From: Musa acuminata AAA Group
Lineage: Eukaryota > Streptophyta > Magnoliopsida > Zingiberales > Musaceae
Direction of reading: 5' to 3'
DNA: 64,000 nt
Assembly: GCF_036884655.1 (NCBI RefSeq)
Contig: NC_088357.1
Location: 42,106,001 to 42,170,000, forward strand
A program made the position numbers and the translations under genes. This document shows, in pieces, positions 56,100 through 64,000 of the stretch; position 1 is the stretch's first letter, and the number at the start of each line of letters is the position of its first letter. The notes under the pieces are model-generated. The model saw only the letters and a program-made list of their open reading frames with translations. It was not told where the DNA came from and did not search any database.

Positions 56100-57749
56100 T
56101 TAGATCCTCTATGAATAAGGAGTTGTTGTATTACTCGATACGACGACACGAAAAGATAGAGCGGTTGACAAATCTAAGAAATCAAAAAATTATAAATTAT
56201 AATTATAAATAAATATTGTAAATTTTGAAGGGTCTCTATTCTTCTCTCCTATATTTTCCAATGATCCAAAGACAAAAAAAAATAAAAGGTGGAAAAAAAT
56301 AAAGCCAACTTTGAATTGGAAATCTTGGTGTGGTAGCAACATAACTTGTTTGACAATCCAACGAAAGGGAATAAAAGAGGAAGAACCACACAAGGTCAAT
56401 CAAGCTTGTCCTTTGGACCGACCCTAGCATGCACGAGCACCATGTCCAGGAAAAATTAGGTCGAGTTGAAGGCAGACGGCATCCGACAAGAGGAGAGAGA
56501 GAGAGAGAGAGTCCGAATTCCTGACGCACCAATTTCTAATCCAAGGACAATTCTTTGACCTTCGCCTGTTGCGGATACAGCTGCATTGGGTCTCAGCAAC
56601 GTGAAGGTCGAGATGGTCGAAGCAAGAAAAACCTTCGAGACGGTCAACGACTCATGTTTGACGTATCCGTGAAGCATCGAGAGACTAGCGGCGCGACATA
56701 GGACGATGCATGCGATTGGTGTGTGAAGCATTTGGTCGTTCATGTGCTGGTTAGAACAGAGCCGTCATCTTTGACGAGGAAACACAATCTCTTGGAAAGG
56801 ATGCATTGGCATCGCGATTTATTTTGGATTCCAAAAATAAATGAAATAAGCTCGTATAATTGTATCGTTAAATTCTTAGGAGACAAACAATAACCAAATC
56901 TAATAGATAAGTTCTTATGATCATAGCTAACGATTCAAATATTTCAAGATAAAAAATTATAAAAAATTATTTATAGTAAGGACTTTATCGTTTATCGTAA
57001 GATCGTGGACTCGAATCCTATCTTCATCGCTTACACTACATAAAAAAAAAAAAATTTATGTTATGTGTAAGATAATATTTTTCACCAAACTCTTTTCATT
57101 CTTGATGTGAAACAATTTTTTAATTTCCTTCAAATTGATAATTTTCACACATAAATGTTTTCTTAACAAAAATAATTGGAACCTTCTCTTGTCATATATA
57201 GAATTTGACAGCTTGATCTCGAAAAACCCAACCGATGATACAAATGCAGCATGATCAAACCTAATCTCGAGTTGACATTTCAAAAATGCAATTGATCTTA
57301 AAATTAGGTTTTTGTTGAATTTTAAAGAGAAAAAAATTCAAGGCATCGTCAGATTGGGTATCATCTATTGTCTTTGATTGAATTACGTAAGAAAATGTTG
57401 GCCATGATGTCTCTTTGAAATAAAATTAAGATATCACAGTATTAACTCAAATCATGTTCTTGTAGTATGAACAAAACAATGTGTATCAAGTTACACATGC
57501 CTGTTGCAGGCATACAATGAATCAAGATAAACAAAAAACTGGACTTTCCTCCAGAATTTCTTCACTCCTTTGTCTGACTTTTGTTGAGCTTTGAAAATGG
57601 CTATAGTCTACAACTCTGACTCTCCATGAGCTGCTTGAAGAGACTTGGCAACAACAAAGAATCTTAACTAAAAAACACTGTAGGGGCTTAACAAGATGAG
57701 GTGCCACTGCGTGTTTGATATGACTGCTGCTGAATTGTCTTGCTGCAAT
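56100..57749. other. intergenic, nothing recognised
   Basis: A short (GA)n run lies at about 56492-56511. No supported gene. Confidence 0.5.
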
Positions 57750-59062
57750 CGGACAAAGAAAAAGGACTGTGATGTTGTCTTTTGTTGCCACATCCAGCAG
57801 CCACCAAGACGAAACGCAATTATACATGTGCGGCATTCAGCTCCTCCCAAAGCTCCTAAGTTCTCTCATTGATTGAGACTTGGGGAAGAAACACAACAAT
57901 GGCTATGATGTTGTCTTTGTTGCCATGTTCAGCAGCTTAGGTGGCTAACATCTTCGGAAGCATTAAGGGCTCTTTAACACTGCCTTTGCTGTGTCCACCA
58001 CCTCCTCATTGGTTGTCACAACCCACAGCCCATCAATAGCCATCACCTGCAAAGGTATTAACAAGTGTGGTTAATCTATTAACAAGTGTCAAAAGTATTC
58101 TTCAAACTTTAATTTTCCTCATGCTGTCATCATTTCAGATTTTATATACTGAATTATATTAGACCAAAAGATCATTGTGAACCTACTTTCACAAGTCCAT
58201 ATTCAAGTTGATGGTGTCTGAAACAATGGCTTTCCTACAACAGTTTGGAAACATCAATTATAGTAAGTAGAATTAATGATGGACTTTACATGAAATTCCA
58301 CCAGCAGAATTAGATACAATGACAAGGTGCTGGCGCACACACAAGGTCAAGTGTGCAGAACAATCAGATTAGAATTTATGTTCTTTCATACTGCTTGCAG
58401 CAAGGCCCAACTAAAATCGTCAAAAGAACAACAATTTATGTTGGCATAGAGAAAACTAAAGAATATATTATCATTGTATTATTTTTCTTAAGAAACCCAT
58501 CAATCAGAAATTAAGGTTCACATAACAAAATTGGTGGAACCATCCCACCAGTAAGAAAGCACAAGACGTCTTGCTCTGTTTGCAAGAATATGAGCTTCAA
58601 AATTAGTATTCCTAGATATGTGAGCATTTCAAAACCTTCATCTCTGAACCTAAATAAAAAATACCGCTACACAAATTATGCAAGATATTCACTTGATTAT
58701 GCTGATATTAGTCTTTCAGTTAAATTCTATAAACAACAAGAATATGATATGTAGTGTTTCACACCTTTCTCATGGAAAATGAGCAGCCTGCACAGCTTAC
58801 AATTGCCCTACAACCACCAGCACTTTGCAACAAAATATTTGGCCCCCCAGTAACAGAGATTTGACTGCTGTGTTAGATGTCTGTCTTTAGAAAAGCATCA
58901 TTGAGTGACTCTGCAGAACTGCAATTAGCCCAGCAATTAGAAGGCACTGAAGAGCATAAAATATTAGATATAATCATAGATCCAAAAAGAACCTGCATAT
59001 ATAATCACAGCTTCATATAAATCCTGGCAGTGTTCAAGAAGAAAACTTGGCAGCTGCTGCAC
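57750..59062 (-). pseudogene. broken PP2C-type protein phosphatase
   Basis: On the minus strand, PP2C landmarks occur in family order but do not join into one frame. 58873-58910, after a splice-like 'TTCTGCAG', reads ESLNDAFLKTDI then stops; this matches the family's D/E-S-L-x-x-AF-x-KTD segment. 57963-58046, after 'CTTTGCAG', reads DGLWVVTTNEEVVDTAKAVL and stops. The family consensus is DGLWDV-x-(T/S)NEE, so the metal-binding Asp is Val here. Further on, KDNIIAIVVF (about 57880-57925) and KDNITVLF (about 57755-57790) are two copies of the terminal DNIT motif. A possible earlier exon, 58993-59062, reads QQLPSFLLEHCQDLYEAV. Stops, frameshifts and the lost Asp mean no active phosphatase. The parent subfamily is not assigned. 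Confidence 0.6.
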
Positions 59063-59531
59063 CTACATGCATCAAAGATTTAGCTAATAGTTCCTAGTTC
59101 ACAATATGAAATATGACCAGGATGAAATCAGCACCTAAATAACCATTCTGCTCGCTGTACCTATGTGGAAGCATGAATTGTGTGTCTTCCATTTTCTCCC
59201 TTTGTCTACCTGTTGCAAATGTTACCCAAGACATAGTTGGCTTCACTGTAAATAACCACGAAGAGAACTAGACCAGGATGCCATATTTGAGTTTGTACAA
59301 TGGCTTCCTTGGATATTTCTTCCCCACTAGTGAATTGAATATATTGAATACATCAGAGGTCACTGCTTCCATCTTGAAATTGATTGCTGAGAGAAAGTAA
59401 AACTATGATAGGAACACATGTATGCTTCGTGAGCATGTACTACTCCTTGACTATATCATTGAACAAAGGCCTAGCTGGACAATTTTGATGCGATGACCTT
59501 TCACTAAGAAAAAAATATTTGAGTGCCAGAG
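59063..59531. other. flank between the phosphatase remnant and the retroelement
   Basis: Nothing further is recognised. Upstream exons of the PP2C remnant would be expected here but I cannot identify them. The retroelement may have separated them. Confidence 0.4.
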
Positions 59532-60275
59532 TGTTACGAACGGTCGTCGCGCACTCGCAACAACTCCATTCAACGAACCGTTTGTCGCTTATATCTATAT
59601 GTACAACTGCTTGACAGCATGTTTTCTCTTGGTTTTAGGTTATTTTGCTTGTAAAAATGTAAGTTCGAACAAGCTGCAGTGTTACAAAGCGACCGCTCAC
59701 CGAACCGAGCAAAATAGCCCCAAAACAACCCAAAACAGCTCCGTTTTCGCGTGCCGCGGGCTGATTTCTGGAATCTGCCTCCGCTCACCAAAACATCAGC
59801 TATCTCAGCCCCTTTGAACCCCCCGGGTGGCACAGGGCTGGATGGGGCTTCGGATATATACCGGGCGTTGAACACTCTTTTACAAGTTCGCACGTTGTCT
59901 TGACGGGAACTTGTTGTCGCACCCGGGACCAAGTGAGCGGTTGTTTGTGGGTTTGCAGCTGTTCGTTCAACCTTCTAAAGCACTTGTTTTCCCCCTCTTC
60001 CTCTTTTCTCTTGTGCACGCAAGGTGCTCACTGAATTGCTTGTAAAGCTTCCCCTTTTCGTGAGACGTCAGGACTTATCCGTCACTCGTTTTTTCGAACT
60101 AATCAACTTTTTCTTTTTATAGGTCCTTCGGGACCTGCGATAGGTTACAAGTGGGCTGATCCTTGCGGAGCAATATCGCAAGGGCGAAGCGCGACTTAGG
60201 CAACGCAAGCTAAGTTCACGTCTTTGGCCGCAAGGGTGCCTCACACCTTAGGCAATTCCAGCTAAGGCCGTGACA
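59532..60275 (+). repeat. LTR of the 59.5-kb chromodomain element
   Basis: Starts TGTTACGAAC (TGTCACGAAC in the 63219 copy) and ends GGCCGTGACA. Minus-strand frames within it (59570-59932, 59800-60018) recur in the 63219 copy only because the LTR is repeated. Confidence 0.9.
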
Positions 60276-60328
60276 TTGTGGTATCAGAGCGGGCAAGCAC
60301 TTCAAGCGAGCAGCGAACGAACTTCGCC

Positions 60329-61650
60329 ATGGCAAAGCATCGTGGCAAATCAAGCAAGACGGGGCAAGCCGGACCCTTGCCCCAAGCAGCCGCAGGTGGA
60401 CTGCATGTGCACACTCGCTCTCATGCTGTTGGAGCCGCTCAAGAGGAGCGCGACAGTGAACATGATGAGCGAGAAGTTGGCTACTCTCTGCGAGCGGAGG
60501 AAGCGCAATCTGGAGTGCTAATTGGAAAAAAGAGTCACAAGGAGAGACTCACAACGGTAGAAACCTGCCTGGATGTTCTTGAAGCGAGCATGGAGGAACT
60601 CTACCATGGCCAACAAAGGCTTGTTGGGGTAGAGATCTCGCAAGAGGAAGCGGAGTCCAGGATCGACAAGGTCGAGGCCCTAGTCGACCGACTGTTTGAT
60701 GACACCAAAGACTCCGTGCAACACTTATAGGATGTTGTGGTGGAATTTACTTCAAAGGTGGCCATGCTCACAAGAATACTAAATGCGGGAGGAAGCAACA
60801 CCCGCATTGCACCGCCACAAAATTTGAGGGCACCCGAGCCTCATGGATATGGAGGGGCCAGAGATGCCAAAGAGCTCGAGAACTTTTTGTTCGACATGGA
60901 ATAATACTTCCGAGCTACGAGGCCCAATTCTGAAGATACCAAAGTTTCTATAGCAACAATGTATTTGAATGGAGATGCGAAACTTTGGTGGCAAACCCGT
61001 TGGGAGGAGATCCAATAAGGTCGGTGTCGAGTCGACACATGGGAGGACTTGAAGCGGGAGTTGAGAACTCAGTTCCTACCAGAGAACACAGAGTTCGTCG
61101 CAAGAAGGAAGTTGAGACAACTCCGCCAGAGTACCACCATCCGAGACTATGTGAAATAATTTTCTGCACTAATGCTGGATATACAGCACATATCTGAGAA
61201 GGACAAGTTGTTCAGCTTTCTCGATGGTTTAAAGCCATGGGCTCAACAGGAGCTAAATCGAAAGAATATTACCGATGTGGTCAGGGCAATTGCTGCTGCA
61301 GAAAGACTCACTGACTTTGTTTCCTTCGAAGACCCAAGGAGAAGGAAAAAATCTTTAGGCAATTGTCCTCCAAAACATTCTCGAGGGAAGGAGCTCGGGG
61401 GTGAACAAAACAAGAAGAGTTCTCACAAAGGGCCAAACCCAAAAGGCAAGACCTCAAAACCTAGAGGATGTTTCTTATGCGGAGGACCGCACATGGTGAG
61501 GGAGTGCCCACAAAAACAGGCACTCAATGCTTTGACGGCTTCCATCCACCCCCCCCCCCCCCCGATCGGACAAGGGCAAAGCTATTGCTCTTAGTTCGAG
61601 TAGTTCTGAATCCAATAGCGACGACGATGAGTCGCAAGGACCCTGAATGG
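60329..61650 (+). pseudogene. gag of the 59.5-kb element
   Basis: It begins MAKHRGKSSKTGQ. A coiled-coil-like segment follows (ETCLDVLEASMEELYHGQQR), then a capsid segment (LDGLKPWAQQELNRKN) and a zinc knuckle CFLCGGPHMVREC at 61469-61507 (CX2CX3HX4C, intact). Stops near 60728, 60903, 61016 and 61158 interrupt it. A C15 run at 61549-61563 lies just after the knuckle. Confidence 0.8.
61549..61563 (+). repeat. C15 homopolymer in gag
   Basis: Fifteen C where the 31.7-kb copy has 'cattcccccagatcgg'. Length errors are likely here in sequencing or replication. Confidence 0.85.
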
Positions 61651-61699
61651 GAGTAATGCGTTTGTTGAATGCCATGCGGGGTCAAGTGGGGGAGAACAT

Positions 61700-61829
61700 C
61701 AAGACAAAGCTACAAAAAGCAGGAAGTAGTGAGCTGATGTATATGGACATTAAGCTAAATGGCCAAACAACCCGTGCAATGGTGGACACGGGCGCTACCC
61801 ACAACTCCATAGCCGATCGAGAAGCATAG
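61700..61829 (+). pseudogene. aspartic protease of the 59.5-kb element
   Basis: MDIKLNGQTTRAMVDTGATH contains the active-site DTGA, with hydrophobic flanks as in retroviral-type proteases. The frame ends at a TAG at 61827. Confidence 0.75.
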
Positions 61830-61838
61830 TGACTTGGG

Positions 61839-63218
61839 TTGATCTTGGAGAAGAGCCCAAGCCGAATGAAGGCGGTGAACTCGGAGGCCAGACGAATCTC
61901 CGGGTTGGCGAAGGGTGTTCCCATCAAAATCGGGACATGGAACGAGAACACCAACATGATGGCCGTGCCACTGGATGACTTCCAAGTGATTCTTAGAATG
62001 GAGTTTATGCACGCGGCGAAGTTAGTGCCAATGCCATTCTTGAACTCCCTATGTATGATGGGAGGCGATGATCCCTGCGTGATTCCCGTCTCTCGGAGAG
62101 GAACCAAGGAGCCCCAACACATATTGGTATTACAACTGAAGAAAGGGATGCGAAAAGGCGAATTGACATTCGTGGCTGCTATGAAGCTAAAGCCACTCAA
62201 CGAGAAGGCCATTCAAGAACCTACTGCGGTGGCGAACGTCCTGAAAGAGTTCAAGGACGTTATGCCACCCGAGTTACTGAAGACTCTTCCACCACGCAGA
62301 GGTGTGGATCACAGTATCGAGCTGGAGCCAGGAGTGAAGCCTCCAACGAGACCACCCTACCATATGCCCTCGCCAGAGTTGGCAGAACTCAGGAAGCAGT
62401 TAGGTGAACTGCTAAGCGATGGTCTCATCCGCAGCTCTAAAGCACCTTTCGGAGCTCCAGTTCTCTTCCAGAAGAAACAAGATAGGAGCCTCCGATTATG
62501 CATCGATTACCGAGCCCTCAACAAAGTGACAGTGAAGAATAAGTATCCCATCCTGCTCATTGCGGACTTGTTCGACCAATTGGGCAAAGCTAAGTATTTC
62601 TCAAAACTCGACCTTCGGTCGGGGTATTAGCAGGTGCGCATTGTTGAAGGCGACGAAGCGAAGACTACATGTGTGACTAGGTATGGAGCGTTTGAGTTCT
62701 TAGTGATGCCTTTCGGCTTAACCAACGCTCCGGCCACATTCTGCACTCTCATGAACCAGCTATTCGAGGAGTATTTGGATAAGTTCGTGGTCGTCTACTT
62801 GGACGATATCATCGTCTATAGTCAAACGCTCGAGGAGCACGTCAAGCACCTTCGGACGATTTACAAGGTTCTCAGGGAGAACACTTTGTTCGTGAAAAGG
62901 GATAAATACTACTTTACTCAAATTGAGATATTATTCTTGGGACATCGAATCGGCGATGGCTCCATTCGGATGGATAAGTCTAAGGTGCAAGCGGTTGCGG
63001 AATGGCGAACTCCAAAGAAGGTGCCAGAGTTGAGATCCTTCCTTGGTTTCGTCAATTATTATCGACGCTTCATAGCGGGATATTAGAAACGTGCAACCCC
63101 ACTGACAGAGTTGCTGAAGAAGGAGCAGCCTTGGAAGTGGTCTGACAAATATGAAATAGCATTCCAAGATCTAAAATCTGCTGTTATGGAAGAACCAGTG
63201 CTCAAATTGCCAGACTAT
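61839..63218 (+). pseudogene. reverse transcriptase and start of RNase H of the 59.5-kb element
   Basis: Frame 61839-62630 carries [40 protein letters not shown] and [20 protein letters not shown]. It stops at SGY|TAG (62628-62630). Frame 62634-63086 continues with [20 protein letters not shown], catalytic YLDD at 62796-62807, and [16 protein letters not shown] followed by a TAG. RNase H begins with KKEQPWKWSDKYEIAFQDLK and ends at the junction, LKLPDY. Apart from the two isolated stops the RT is well preserved. Confidence 0.85.
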
Positions 63219-64000
63219 TGTCACGAACGGTCGTCGCACACTCGCAACAACTCCGTTCAACGAACCGTTCATCGCTCACACCAATATGTATAGCTGCTTG
63301 TTAGCCTGTTTTCTTTTGGTTTTGGGTCATTTTGCTTGTAAAAATGTAAATTCGAACAAGCTGCAGCGTTACAAAGCGACCGCTCATCGAACCGAGCAAA
63401 ACAACCCCAAAACAGCCAAAAACAGCTCCATTTTCGCGTGTCGCGGGCTGATTTTTGAAATCTGCCTCCGCTCACCAAAACGTCAGCCATCTCAGCCCCT
63501 TTGAACCCCCCGGGTGGCATAGGGCTGGATGGGGCTTCGGATATATACCGGGCGTTGAACACTCTTTCGCAAGTTCGCACGTTTCCTTGACGGGAACTTG
63601 TTGTTGCGCCCGAGAACAGGTGAGTGGCTGTTTGTGGGCTTGCAGCTGTTCGTTCAACCTTCTAAAGCCCTTGTTTTCCCCATCTCCCTCTTTTCTCTTA
63701 TGCACGCAAGGTGCTCGCTGAATTGCTTGTAAAGCTTCCCCTTTTCGCGAGACGTCGGGACTTGTCCACCGCTCGTTCTTTCGAACTAATCAACATTCTC
63801 TTTTTACAGGTCCTTCAGGACCTGCGAGAGGTTACAAGTGGGCTGATCCTTGCGAAATAATATCGCAAGGGCGAAGCGCGACTTAGGCAACGCAAGCTAA
63901 GTTCGCGTCTTTACCGCAAGGGTGATCCGCGACTTAGGCAACGCAAGTTAAGTTCGCGTCTTTGGTCGCAAGGGTGCCTCATGCCTTAGGCAATTCCAAC
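63219..64000 (+). repeat. LTR of the same chromodomain family, running off the window
   Basis: Starts TGTCACGAACGG directly after LKLPDY of pol, with no polypurine tract before it, and is colinear with 59532-60275. Near its end it carries an extra tandem unit (about 63863-63965) absent from the other LTR. Without the right flank it cannot be said whether this is a nested insertion or the 3' LTR brought next to pol by a deletion. Confidence 0.85.
63863..63965 (+). repeat. about 50-bp tandem unit expanded in the LTR
   Basis: 'gcaagggcgaagcgcgactt' with 'aggcaacgcaagctaagttc' is followed by a second version, 'gcaagggtgatccgcgactt' with 'aggcaacgcaagttaagttc'. The LTR at 60178-60235 has only one such unit. 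Confidence 0.8.

Larger units (their letters stand above)
59532..63218 (+). mobile_element. chromodomain-family Ty3/gypsy retrotransposon, 5' part only
   Basis: A 744-bp LTR, a primer-binding site (TGGTATCAGAGC from 60279, 3 bp after the LTR), gag, protease, RT and the start of RNase H follow in order on the plus strand. At 63219 the sequence changes abruptly into another LTR of the same family. It is the same family as 29783-36572 but much better preserved. Only single stops and frameshifts break it: 60728, 60903, 61158, 61828, 62628 and 63085. Confidence 0.9.

Noticed and set aside
59570..60018. Minus-strand frames repeated at 63269-63705
   Set aside because: They recur only because the LTR itself is repeated. 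They have no known family and lie antisense within non-coding LTR.

Overview
The window is plant nuclear DNA, most likely from a commelinid monocot. The retroelement families resemble banana relatives (Musa/Ensete), but the sequence alone does not prove that. Three things support the call. The gene families are plant-type: a tail-anchored PMD-like coiled-coil protein, an SLAC1-type anion channel, a MAPKKK17/18-type kinase and a domesticated BED/hAT gene. All introns are GT-AG. Several coding exons are very GC-rich against AT-rich flanks, as is usual in monocots. I saw no prokaryotic operon, CRISPR array, tRNA or rRNA gene.

Gene layout. (1) 3.5-12 kb is a gene island: a minus-strand coiled-coil, tail-anchored division-factor-like protein lies head-to-head with a seven-exon PDCD5 gene, followed by a two-exon BED zinc-finger/hAT-derived gene. 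(2) 39-46 kb holds an uncertain small minus-strand frame, an intronless MAPKKK on the minus strand, and a three-exon gene for a small basic/acidic protein on the plus strand. (3) 50.7-52.3 kb is a two-exon SLAH-type anion channel. (4) 57.7-59.1 kb holds a previously hidden broken PP2C-type phosphatase on the minus strand. (5) 27.8-28.0 kb holds a fragment of an unidentified coding sequence interrupted by two adjacent stops. Each intact gene appears to be its own transcription unit, and no common pathway links them.

Repeats fill most of the rest. At 15.1-24.5 kb a Tat-type Ty3/gypsy element on the minus strand is broken by two copies of a large element that carries LTRs but no recognisable gag-pol (LARD-like). 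One copy is complete (15435-20003, 447-bp LTRs). The other is truncated at an exact 16-bp inverted repeat. At 29.8-36.6 kb lies a full-length but decayed chromodomain-bearing gypsy element, itself carrying an internal tandem duplication and a 783-bp insertion. At 59.5-64 kb a younger relative of that element is interrupted by a further LTR that runs off the window. MITEs, minisatellite-like tandem duplications and long microsatellites occupy much of the remaining intergenic space.

The most interesting inference is that the LARD-like family and the chromodomain family share LTR ends, polypurine tract and primer-binding site. This suggests that the non-coding element is mobilised by the coding one. 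Exon boundaries were placed by reading frame and splice consensus only. No homology search was run, and divergence figures are hand counts.
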